Shown piece after piece: positions 14,001 through 25,254 of a DNA stretch of 64,000 bases. Position 1 is the first letter of the stretch. Every line of letters begins with the position of its first letter. Under the pieces are notes generated by a model. It was given only the letters and a program-made list of their open reading frames with translations. It was not told the DNA's origin and ran no database searches. The stretch is from Chrysomallon squamiferum (Eukaryota; Mollusca; Gastropoda; Neomphalida; Peltospiridae): positions 12,349,660-12,413,659 of the forward strand of contig CM022676.1 in assembly GCA_012295275.1 (NCBI GenBank), in the 5' to 3' direction. A program made the position numbers and the translations under genes.

Positions 14001-17000
14001 CTTGGCATTTTGAAATCTTATTAAGAGTTTTTTTGTGAATGTATATACTAATCAAAACAGTTTAAGGGTCAGCCATATTTTCTGAATGTCTGTTATGAAT
14101 CCTGGTTTGGTCTCCAGTTCAGTGATGGTCAGACATCAGTGGCTGGATGGAGGCAGCAGTAAGGACACACCTCTAGCTGTCACAACACGCCTGTCTGTGT
14201 GATGTGTTGCAATCTGACGACAACAAGATCATCCAGTCCTGCTGCAGACTGGAGGTGGGGCAGTTCTGAATACCACACCCAATCGAGTCAGGGTGGTGAT
14301 GACTTTCTCAAGCAGCGAGTGTCAGCAGGGTGGACTGGACTGCTATTTCACCTGACATCTCTTTAAGTGCATGAGACAAAGAATGTCTTGTCTTCTAGAG
14401 GTGCATGAGACAAAGAATGTATTGTCTTCTAGAGGTGCATGAGACAAAGAATGTATTGTCTTCTAGAGGAGCATTCACATGCTGTTAATCAAATGAGCTG
14501 ATGTGTAAAATCTATGTTTGACCTCCTCCAGGTCAGGAAACTAACTTGTGAAATGTTTCATTTATTAATGAAATTAGGACGTAGTTTACATCATCAATCT
14601 AATTCACACAGAAACTCATTTGATTATTATTGTTTGACCCTTAAATTATTTTGACTAGTATATGAAATATTCCATTTGGTATAACGTGTATTTTAATTTG
14701 AGGTTTGAAATACACATATAAATTATTACATGTTCATACAGAGAAACAGTGGGACCCATGTCAAGATATCTTGACATTTGAGATTGAGAGTTTACTGCAC
14801 GTTTGAAAATTAATATCAATGTGAAAATAACCTAGGTATTTATGTTAATTATCTTTAACTTTGGAAACAAGCTACGTGGTTATGTTAATTATTTGTAACT
14901 GAGCTCCACAACCTCGATGTCAGTTTCTCTTGTACCATTGTTCAGAATTTGTAAAGTTAAAACTTTACACTGGAAATTAAACTTTAATATTAAATATCAT
15001 TTACATTTGATCCATTAACATTAATCAGACATTATAAAGTTTGAAAGTGGGACACACACAGACAAACAAAAAAGTTACCAAGCACCGATCTATAACTAAA
15101 AAATAAACAAGGTGGTTATAATTCAAGCATTACCCTGACAAACTGCAGATTATTTCAGTAGATCTGCACTTTCATCATATCTTATAAAACAAAACAGTCA
15201 CTATTGTGTTGAAGTAACCTGTTCCAATCTGAAATAACCTAACTTTATATAAATCTATCTGAACTAATCATGTCTCCGTTGTATGCAGCTGAAAGAAACT
15301 CAAAGAAGTAATTAAACAATTTAAACATATCTCTTCACCTCCCTGACAGTCAGCACAGAGAGTGTGGACAGTGATAACCACACAGAAACTGATGACCATG
15401 ACTTTGGTCACTCGGAATCAAGGGAAGAATATGAAAAATATCTCAAAATACAAAATTTAAAACTTCTTAAACAGAAGTTTTTAATGTGGTGATAAAAGAA
15501 AATCTTTGTCCCTGACAGTTGATACAAATGTAAATTACTAAACAGTTTGTACGGTCACGTATTACTAGCAGTAGGTGTACTGTTTTCAGTCAACTTTGTT
15601 TTGAGACTGAATACATTAAGTAAACATTACATTCCAAAAGTGAAAAATGACTGAACTGACATGTATAGTTTTCTAAAACATAAGGTAAATTTTGTACACA
15701 GACATGAAAAGCATGTATAAACATGATAGTAACAGCGAATTTCAAATGCCATAAGTGAAATAACAATACATATTATTGTGATAAAAGTTTTAACTCTTAA
15801 ATATTGTTCTATAGCCATATAATGTATCTGTTGCACATTTTGACTGATGAAATGTATTAACAGTTTCAGATTTGTAACACTCTAGTGCAGTGTTTTGTGT
15901 GATGGGAAATAATGAAGTGTAGTGCAACATCAATTACAGACGTTCAACTACTGTAAAACACTGTATTCCAGTATGAATGTACAACAGTGTATGTATGACT
16001 GTCAATTTAAAGAAATGTATAACACTTGTAAAGCAGTGTATGATGACTGTCAGTTTAAAAATGTATAACATTGTTATATGACAATTAGAAATGTACAACA
16101 TTGTAACACAGTATATGACTGTCAGAAATGAACAACATTTTAGAAATGTAAACACTAACACTGTATATGACTTTTAACATTGTTATTGTCAGTTACACAC
16201 CTAAGATTTGGAGAGATTACTTCACACACCAAGACATTAAACAGATAAATACACTAACTATAAAAACACATACACCATTGTAATATATAGATATGTTATT
16301 GAATGAACACTAGTGTAAAATTAATGCTGATTAGGAAATATAGCACTATAAACAAAAACGATTATTTGTCCAAAAGAAATTATACATGTTAAGACAGCTA
16401 ATAATTTGAGACAGTTGTGTATGATACACAAAATGGTATAAAATACATAGAGAAATGAACTGTTAAACTCACAATCATTACTTCACAATTAATTATTATT
16501 TTTCTAATGTGAAAAATGTCTCTAAGTCAGACTCATAATTTATTTCAATTTTCTATCTTTTCAGTTCTCTAATAAACTGTTTTCAACATTCAAAATTTTT
16601 TAATTTAATAATTATTTTTTAATTTGTTAAATTATTATTTAATATAAATGTGTAAAATTCTAACATATCACTTGTGTAATAAATAAATTTACCTACTTCA
16701 CTCATGATAATTTGTATAATTTGAAATGTTTATATTATCTAATACAATTCAAAGATTTTAATTTATCAGGACATTTACAACTTTAAATTTTTTTTTTTTT
16801 TTTTTTTAAATTTTTTTAAAATGAACAAACAAAAACATTAAAAGAAAAACAAATGGATTTCCATCCCAAAACTAAAATAATACATTTCCATGAAACATAA
16901 AACAGAAATTTTATCATGCATGATACTTTATACCGACTCATTTTATAGAAAATCATCTGCCGCATTAACCTTCAAATTCGTAGTTGATTTTTCGAATCTA

Positions 17001-20000
17001 AAAAAAGAAAAGTCAGATGACTTTTTCTTGACTTATGAATGTTACATTTATTATTTAACTTTCATACAAGAACTAACACTGGGTGTAGTCTTCAAATAGT
17101 TTGAATATAAAGGAAACATGCAATTTTATTACTTTGAGAACATCATGCTTGAAACTAAATTGTAATTTTGTAATAAAATGCTGAAAGCAGTGAAAATATT
17201 CATGCATGAAATGATTTTAGAAATATAATTTGAACAGGCCACTTTTTAATGTACCTATAAACAAACAAATGAATAAAAAAAAAGGATTTTTCTTGAAACA
17301 ACCAATAGGAGATAATATATCACTACATTAATATAAAATAAAACCCCATAGTAACCAGAAACTGCTTAAATGTACTTCACCAAATGTAATTTACCACTAA
17401 ACCGTTACCATACACTAGAGAAAAAAAAAATCATAATAATAAAAAAAAAAAATAAAATAAATGAATTAAATGAACTGAATTAGAAAAGAATACTTAAGAG
17501 ACAAAACTGAATACAAATTACTGAAACTAGTTATCCATGCAGTATGATGATCACAACTGATTTGGTTTACTGCAAGATGACTATTAATTAACAGAGAATA
17601 TATTTTAAAATAAACAACTAAAAAATAAAATGAAGAAAAAAAAAAAAATAAAATGACATGAAATTAAAATAATAAAAAAATAAAAAAATTAAACATTAAA
17701 AAAGATATGTACAGAATTCAACATCACAGCTCATGCTTACATGCTATATTATTTCAAAACAAGTAACAATAAACAGAAACAATATTAAAAATGTCAGGGT
17801 AGTAGTAATAATAATACTTTAAGGTAGTTAACAGATAATCACAGTAATAATAATAATAATAATATTTGAAGGTAGTTAACATATAATCACAGTAAATGCT
17901 GTTTTTTTAGTTTTTTGTTAACATAAAAATATAAACTTCAATATATATATATATATATATAAAACTATGAAATACTGATATATAAAGCAGATTAAAACCT
18001 GAGGTGAGAACTGAATTAGGACAGAGATAACGAGTTTTTGATCACAAAAGAAAATGGAGGGCAATATAAAATGAGACAGCTTTTTCCATGCATCACTGAA
18101 ACATGATGACAGACTTCAATAAAACTGCATGCTTCAGTTAACTGCTGCTTGTGTTTGACATAGAATAGATATTCTAGAAGAATTATAAAGTGGATTATAA
18201 GTAGATGTTTTTATTCATATTCCTGATGAGATACCTGATTAAAATAATCAAACTTTAATACAAAACAGTACTTTTCATAAGCTTATTTATTTATTTATTT
18301 ATAATATTATTTATGTTCTTTTTTTCCTTTTAAAAAAAATAAAATAAAAAAAAAAAAAAAAAAAAAAAGTTAAAACTATTCAGATTATTCAGACATTGTA
18401 TTTCAAAGTAGCTCTGCCTCAGTTACCATACACCTTCTATAATTAAAACTTTCAAATTTGAAACTGACTACTCAAAAAATCTGTTTCCTTTCTTGTCACA
18501 GTTATCCTCTTTATATATATTCATTTCAATTTTGAAAATTTATGAATTTTAAAAAGTATTTTATTATGTTGTTTTTTTTTTTGTTTTTTTCACAGTTTTA
18601 GATTGAAGCAGGCTGAATCTTATTATGTTGTAGTTGAGTTTTATTTCACTCTTGTTCACTCTTCTTTACAAATCCAGCTAATGGAAAGATCCTCTGTATG
18701 TGATCTGAAGATAACATTTCATTTTCAAACAAAAAGTACTCTACAGAAGTATCTCTGCTAATCACTACATTTTCTTACACTAAAGGCAAAGTGATTGATG
18801 AAAAAACAGTTAGGGTCCTAGTGATCAGTGAAAGTACTATAACCATCCTTTATGAATTCAGTTCCAGTCTAAGTATAAAATTATCAAAAATTGTTTTATT
18901 TTCATTAAATGTCTTCAGTCATTTTCTTTTATTCACCAAAAATAAAAAGTAAAATAATGTTGAAATTAGAAAAAACAAAAACAAAAAAAAACATTATTAA
19001 TTGCAGAACTTATTATTATTATTATTACAATTATTATTATAAAGAATGGTTTCTAATATTTCTCTAAGAAGGTGAAACATGCAAATAAAGCAGAAAAAGC
19101 ATTAACAAAATAATAATTAAAAAAAAGAAGCTCAATTTAAAATATAAAAACAAAAATCTACACCCATAAAAACTTTGTCTCAAGATTAACACACACATTT
19201 AGATTAAAATATCTTGAAAAGGATAAAAAAGTTATAAAAAGTATTAATATTCATTTTATTTTGCATTTAAAAAATGACATTTAATATTTCATATTTCATC
19301 ATCATCATCATTATTATAATATTTCATTCTTTTTATTCATTTATTTTCTTGTCAAACTGAAGAAACTGCTTAAAGAAGATTTTGTTTCTTTTCAATTAAG
19401 GTTATGTTGAACATGTAACGTGTGCATCTAAAGCTTGGATCAGTGGTAAACCACCTACCTTTCAGTAACAGTACCACAATGACAACCACTGTTCCACACA
19501 GCAGAGACAAAGCACAGAAAACTGCCCCTGCCACATAAGCATCACTTTTACATGAACTGCCTGAAATCAACACAATTATGAAATCAGTAACACTTTTTGT
19601 ATTAACTTGCACAGTCATGATATTCAACTAGAACTGTAATACAAATATGTTACAATGTTTGAATTAACTAGAGCTGTGATATTCAAATACAACTGTTACA
19701 CTGTTACAGTCTTTAAATTAACTAGAACTGTGACATTTAAATACAAATTTGTTAAAGTTTAAATTAACTAGAACTGTGATATTCAAACCAGAAACCATTC
19801 ACTGTGAAATATTACTGTGGAATTGATAAGGACAGACATTCTAACATTTAATTCAAACCTAATGTGCAGTATAGGTAAGGCAATATGTGTTTACTTACAT
19901 GTATGTTCAATACTAAGACAGCCCACAGAAATCAGCCCAAGAACAATTTGTATGAAACCAAAACCCACAAGGACAATCCATCGAGGTTTAAAATCTTCTG

Positions 20001-20387
20001 AAACAGATATAAAATGTGTACACCACTAATATATCATTGTTTAGTTATTTCACTTGTACATTAAATAGTTTATCTCCAAAACACTTTAAAAAAAAAAAAA
20101 AAAAAAAAAAAAATAAAAAAAAAACAAATTGGATTAACTGATATTGTATTTTCAAGTAGTTTTAAAGGCAGCCAAACCTATATTATGTATGTTACATAAA
20201 ATAAAAAAAATAAAAAACTGTCTTAATGAAACTGGTTTGTAACCAGTTACTTGACTTTATGAAATGTTTTTAAAATTATACTTACTCAGGACAGTCAGAC
20301 ACAGAATTAAGTAGACAACTACAACAACCATCCAGACAGCCTGTAGCACACACAGAGCCACTGTGCAGTCACAAACACAGACTGCAG
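10340..20387 (-). CDS. Gene C: partial multi-pass (CD20/MS4A-like) membrane protein gene, 5' end not found
   Basis: Proposed exons are 20286..20387, 19899..19997, 19459..19560, microexon 11280..11288 and terminal exon 10340..10767. All junctions are phase 1, and the joined frame stays open to the TAA at 10340. The first three exons each encode one hydrophobic helix. Charge distribution fits a multi-pass protein: the loop between helices 1 and 2 is basic (KDFKPR), the loop between helices 2 and 3 is Cys-rich (EHTCSSCKSD), and a basic tail follows helix 3. Helix 2 contains GFIQIVLGLI, resembling the GxxQIxxG pattern of MS4A/CD20-type four-helix proteins. On that reading one more helix and the start codon should lie upstream of 20387; I could not identify them. 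An alternative is that these are alternative membrane exons of gene A, whose exon phases are compatible. Confidence 0.5.
10858..11050. repeat. (GT)n compound microsatellite
   Basis: Three GT blocks (about 10861-10900, 10917-10955 and 11010-11048) are separated by related imperfect sequence. They create the Cys/Val-rich spurious frames on the plus strand. Confidence 0.95.
11280..11288 (-). CDS. Possible 9-nt microexon of gene C
   Basis: On the minus strand TTTTAATTATAG, TTTGTGAAG and GTAAGTTGA give acceptor, nine coding bases and a strong donor. Nine bases preserve phase. Entering and leaving in phase 1 it would encode V-C-E between helix 3 and the tail. The donor is convincing, but the exon is so short that a chance pairing of splice sites is quite possible. 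Confidence 0.35.
12066..12112. repeat. (TG)n then (TACA)n microsatellite
   Basis: A TG run is followed by TACA tetranucleotides and a short CAGA run. Confidence 0.9.
13610..13748. repeat. Degenerate two-copy repeat, ~60 bp
   Basis: CTCTCCAAATCTC and AGTGAACT landmarks recur with TGAATnTTTGAAAnTTTA between them, at about 13615-13670 and 13672-13735, with a third partial start at 13735. Confidence 0.6.
14100..14480. other. GC-richer island without an evident reading frame
   Basis: Base composition changes sharply from the AT-rich flanks to balanced sequence between about 14100 and 14350, followed by a 34-bp tandem repeat. I found no open frame and no splice sites in it. It could be a fragment of a dispersed element or a non-coding exon. 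Confidence 0.5.
14367..14468. repeat. 34-bp minisatellite, three copies
   Basis: Copies start at 14367, 14401 and 14435, each opening with GTGCATGAGACAAAGAATGT and closing with TTGTCTTCTAGAG. They are almost identical, with one C/A difference in the first copy. Confidence 0.95.
15940..16185. repeat. Degenerate minisatellite
   Basis: GAAATGTAnAACA and GTATATGACTGTCA-like blocks recur about six times with irregular spacing of roughly 35-50 bases. Confidence 0.65.
19459..19560 (-). CDS. Gene C exon: third visible membrane helix
   Basis: A 102-nt phase 1-1 exon with acceptor TTGATTTCAG and donor GTAGGTGG. It encodes SSCKSDAY followed by the hydrophobic stretch VAGAVFCALSLLCGTVVV and IVVLLLK. 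The two Cys before the helix could face the outside. The Lys after the helix and the basic terminal exon fit a cytoplasmic C-terminus. The pattern VAGAVFxxLSLLCG recalls the second helix of MS4A-type proteins, but identity is not certain. Confidence 0.7.
19899..19997 (-). CDS. Gene C exon: second visible membrane helix (CD20-like)
   Basis: A 99-nt phase 1-1 exon with acceptor ATCTGTTTCAG and donor GTAAGTAAAC. It encodes DFKPRW, then IVLVGFGFIQIVLGLISVG, then CLSIEHT. Basic residues precede the helix, so the positive-inside rule puts its N-terminal end in the cytoplasm. The GFxQIVLGLI motif is the main reason for the MS4A/CD20-like suggestion. It is too short for any named frame other than this helix. 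Confidence 0.75.
20286..20387 (-). CDS. Gene C exon: first visible membrane helix
   Basis: A 102-nt phase 1-1 exon with acceptor GTTTTATTTTCAG and donor GTAAGTAT. It encodes AVCVCDCTVAL, then CVLQAVWMVVVVVYLILCL, then TVL. It begins in the middle of a codon, so at least one upstream coding exon must exist. Three Cys in the first seven residues suggest an extracellular or luminal disulfide loop. Confidence 0.7.
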
Positions 20388-21135
20388 CTGAAAATAAAAC
20401 ACTAAAAGTTTACATCTTTAACACTTATTTTATAGCAGTTACCAGATGTTAATCATATTTATGATCTTACATTAGTATTAGAGAAAACTGATCATATTAT
20501 GGATTACTCTTATTTTTTAAACAGACATCTTCTCAGACAAGATACCAAGTAGAATGCTGTTAAACAAACCAGTAATTTGTACATCCTGTGAATTTATACT
20601 CAGAATTAACTTTTAAAAATGATATACATCTAATTTCACTAAAGAATTGAATTCTAAAAAGTAAAAATAAAAGTTTCAAATGTTGGATGTATTTCTGTGC
20701 TGTTATAATTTACAAGACTCATGTAAAAATATTATAAACAGTTCAAATGTTCTTGTTATTTAGAACACTTCAATTGAAACAATTCAATATTTGTAAGCAA
20801 ACCCTATAATATTTGTACATCAAATTTCAGAATATTATACACATTATATACATTGTCTTACCTCTTAACTTAATTTTTCACTGCAGTGTTTGGTAAAATA
20901 TCTTAAGATTATTCTCTTCTGGAACACATGCAGACACACTGACAGACACACAGACAGACATACACACACATACACACATTATACAGTTTGGTGATTTGTT
21001 TTCTATCATTACCCTCCACCAGTGCTACACACTGAGACAAGACATGTTTAATTAGTTAAATGTGCTGAGTAACTGCAGTGAATAAACAGAAAGCAGTTCT
21101 GTAACAGAGCAGTCTTCCTTAATCATCAATCATAC

Positions 21136-21333
<198 letters not shown>

Positions 21334-24203
21334 AACAAATAAAGAAATGCATAAAGAAAAAATAAATATATTACATTCTAATTATACTTTTCAAGTAGTG
21401 ATTATCGTGTTATTCAATATTAAGTTTCAGGGATGATCTCACACACATCAGTAATGAGCAAGCTGTTTGCTATTTACATATCATGTAGGTTATTCAACAT
21501 TCAACAGATTTGATGTCATACAAACACATAATATATCAAATCAATGAATAAACAAAATCAGAAATGACCAGATCTGTAACCGTGCAAGATATTCATCGAA
21601 GTAATAACGTTTTTTTTTGTTGTTAAATTTCTAAAGTAATAGTTGTCAAATAACAAGTAAAACTGAATTAGTCATTTTACAAGAAGAACCATGAAAAAAA
21701 GGATAAAATTCTTTTCATATTCATTTAACATAAAATAAGTAAATCAACAATTGTATAAGAAATAATAATATAAATATGACTAACAAAACAAGACATTCCT
21801 GATCTATCTACTTGTAAAATTGTGATTTAAAAAAAAATTAATAATAACAAAACTTCATGATTGTGCTAATGTGATTTATTAAGCATGATCACTGCATACA
21901 ATAAAAAAAGCAAACAGAAACTGAGACAGTTTCCAAATCTTGTCAAAACTGACTACTGTAATCTTGCTCATCTATCTTAAAGTATAATTATTATTAAAAA
22001 CGAAAAAAAAGTTAAAAATTTCAAAAATTTCCAATAAAATTCCAGTATATTAAACTAATGATCTAAAAAGTATTTTAAAAAGTCTCAATATGAAAAATAA
22101 TCTGTATAAATCATTGAATTTATCTAATTTAAAAAATGAAACTATAATTTCTGTTTACATATAAAATATTTATCAGAAATTGAAAAAATCACAGATTATA
22201 TCAAAGAAATTTCAAACATAATTTCACCGGACATTTAACAAAAAATATCGCACTATTACAAAAATTATTTTAATTATTTGTATTTCACAAAAAGTAATGA
22301 AAATTAACTATGCATTAACAATATAAAAAAAATTATGCACTAAAAAATGTGTTTATCAAAATTGTATCAACACAAAATTAAATATTATGAAATAATAACA
22401 ACTACACCATCATAATATATATCAGTCATTAGTTAGATATTATCATGTATAGTATATATGTGTGTATGTATGTAAAATAAAGTAGTTCTACTACAATACC
22501 AATCTATCATTTTACATCAACAGACAATACTTGACAATATAAAAAGGCACAAATGAAAATTAATAAAATGATACTTCGTGTAGCACCTAAATTAATTTAC
22601 AGGTTATTCATGCAAAAAACTACAAGATGTGAAACAAGTATCCTAAGTATCCTGTAATCCAGTGTGAAAAACATTTCTCAACAAGTAATTTCTACACTGT
22701 TTATTGTTAAGTATTATTATTTTTTTTTTTAATACTCTTTAATATCCTTTCTCTTAGCTTATCTTACATATTTATTTATGAGTCCTCAAACATCCTGCAT
22801 TTTTATTTGGTATTTTTCTTCTTTTTTTGAATTTCAGGAAATGAATTTAAAAGAACTTGTTTGTTTCTCTGATGTAATTTCATGTAAACCAGTACAGTTT
22901 GACAGTTACATAAAAACAGTTATTTGTCACATTGGAACTGCTATAAGTGTATGAAAATAAACCCTAATTTCTAAATCTTTACATTGCTCATATGTTTCTG
23001 GTTTTCAGTTTGGTGAGCATAAAATTATAATTTGCTGAAGAACTACCACCACAATTCTTATAATCATTTTTATATACAGGATTAAATTAGTGTTAAAACT
23101 ATTAATTATACAAAAACTGATATCTACACAAGCCTTACACATTTTTACAGACAAATAATATAGTGTAAATGTAATTAACTGGTAGCCAATATTAACATAA
23201 CACTAAAAACATAAAATTCTAGTTTAAATACAATTTAATAAATCTTTACCAATCTGATTCTGTGTAATTAAATAAAAGCACTATAAAAACAATATAAAAT
23301 TAATAAATCTTTACAAGACAGTCTGATTAAGTCATGATTAAATATAAGCACTATACACACAAATAAGCTTGTAGTTGAAGAAATACAATAAACAGTATCT
23401 AACAATTTACGCAGGTGATAGTTATAACCATATTGGTACTGATTTTTATAATTAAGCCTTAAGGAGTAAAATTAATATATTAAGTGATGCTAATCTAATA
23501 ATTTATGTTAGTTATAACCAAACTGATTTTAATTTTTGTGAAATATAATGTTGGTCTGAAGTAATAATGTGCAGAGTACTGATAACTGTATTGTAGAATT
23601 TAGTTAAACATTACCCATACTGCATGCAATAAAAACTGCCATTAAACATAACAAATTAATATAATCAAAGTTAATATCTCTATCAAATATAAAAATGGGT
23701 TAAATACAATAACATGTAGATTAGTACAAACATAAAACTGAAAAAGATTAAGAAAACAGAAACATTTAACTTGATATGGGACATATATCACATGCATTAA
23801 CATGTTTTTAAAATATTATGTGTAAAACCAACTAGAACATAATTAGCCACTGCTAAATAAAACTGATATCTGTAGTTATATAACAAATATTACAAAACAT
23901 ACTTACAAATAAAAATAATAGATAATAAAAAATGTTATCATTGTTAAAAATAAAAAAAACTAATTTTCATTATTGATGCAAAAAATCATATAAACTAATT
24001 TGAAAAAGAAAACTATACACACAAATTTCACAGATATCCATATCCGTACATTTATCTGCATCTATAGAAAAATATACAGGTAGGTAGATATAAATGAAAT
24101 TCTTGGTTGTTTGACATCATTCTATCATTAAAAACAAGAAAAAGAAAAGTATATATGTATATACATGTGTCTTAGTGTTTCTTTCAGTATTAAACAATAA
24201 TTG

Positions 24204-24207
<4 letters not shown>

Positions 24208-24242
<35 letters not shown>

Positions 24243-24243
24243 T
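24208..24243. repeat. (TTA)n microsatellite
   Basis: A pure TTA run about 365 bases beyond the stop codon of the distal gene A terminal exon. Confidence 0.9.
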
Positions 24244-24375
24244 TAATCTGAGCTGAAGGAAACAGAAATATATCTATAGAGGATTAACATGTGAGGAATA
24301 TTATCTAGAAATCATAACATGGTTTTAGAACAGAAGCTAATGAGATGTGAATAAAAAGTATTCTTATTTTTTATC

Positions 24376-24381
24376 TTTATT
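24376..24381 (-). promoter_or_regulatory. Candidate polyadenylation signal, distal gene A isoform
   Basis: AATAAA on the minus strand, about 230 bases downstream of the TGA at 24608. Position is the only support. Confidence 0.35.
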
Positions 24382-24607
24382 AGTATTTTTAAATGATAAA
24401 TATGGATTCTATCAACAACAATTTTTTTTTTTTTTTTTTAGATTTAGAAACCTCTGAGTTAGTATGAAATCCAATTTACTGATGATAGATGTTTTAAATA
24501 AAACCAGTAAGAAATCTTATTTTCCATTAATGACCAGGTTTGGAATTTAGCAGAAAAACCCAAATTTACAAATATTATGAAATGGTTGGATCAGTTTAGC
24601 AACATCA

Positions 24608-25254
24608 TCAAATTCTAGTATTATGTGATCTTTCCATCCTGGACATTTGAATATTCCTGTCTATGGGTCTTGAATCTTTTTTACTTTGGTTATAATAATC
24701 AGAACCTCCAAACCTGTTATTACCCGGGCCATTAACATCATTTGTATCCACATTTCGTGATCCTGAATAAAAGACGTATTTGTTATCTTCAGACTTGTAA
24801 GAGCCACGTACAGGCGGCTGATTATCAGTAAGAGGATTGTGAGAGAAGTTCTGTGTTACTTTGGAAGTGTTAGTATCTGGGAGCCCAGTTGTCTGTAAGA
24901 CAGCAGGGGATGGGTTATCATAGTTAGGACCAGTATCAGCAAAGCCTGAATTGTATGAAACATCTGACCTTGGTCTTGTTGTTTCATTCACTGCACTATC
25001 ATCTCTACTGGTTTTCTTTTTATCTACAGATTTACGGAAACAACAAACTTTAGATTTACGACAGAAACAGACAGCAGCTGTAATTCCACAGACAAGGATT
25101 CCGGCACATGCTCCAATAGCTATGAAAGTGTTAGTTAAGTCTTGTGATGGAGCACTAGTGTTGACTGATGTTGTAGAAGAGCCAGTTGATGCTGTAGTGG
25201 AGCCAGCTGTTGGTGAATTAGAACTGACCGATGACGATGAAGATGTGGACAATG
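24608..25254 (-). CDS. Gene A distal terminal exon: Ser/Thr stalk, membrane helix, cytoplasmic tail
   Basis: Acceptor TTTTTTTCCTTCTTAG, phase 1, stop TGA at 24608. The first 40 residues are a Ser/Thr-rich, mucin-like stalk (STSSSSSVSSNS, STTASTGSSTTS). The helix follows as FIAIGACAGILVCGITAAV, then CFCRKSKVCCFRK. The Cys next to the membrane are possible palmitoylation sites and the basic residues give stop-transfer. The tail of about 150 residues has several tyrosines (DVSYNSGF, PNYDNPSP, NKYVFYSG, SDYYNQSK). YDNP fits a YxN SH2-binding pattern, which is inferred and not shown. Confidence 0.85.

Larger units (their letters stand above)
11300..19450. other. Gene-free stretch, probable long intron of gene C
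   Basis: About 8 kb of AT-rich sequence with no exon that I can support on either strand. It contains a GT run followed by TACA repeats (12066-12112), a dimeric repeat (13600-13750), a GC-richer island (14100-14480), a degenerate minisatellite (15940-16185), an AT run (17941-17960) and poly-A/T tracts. The open frames at 11854-12371, 13593-13853, 15627-15836 and 16890-17099 lack splice or domain support. Confidence 0.5.

Noticed and set aside
20857-20930. Minus-strand acceptor/donor pair that could be an upstream exon of gene C
   Set aside because: All three frames contain stops and no start codon leads out of it; at most a 5'UTR exon.
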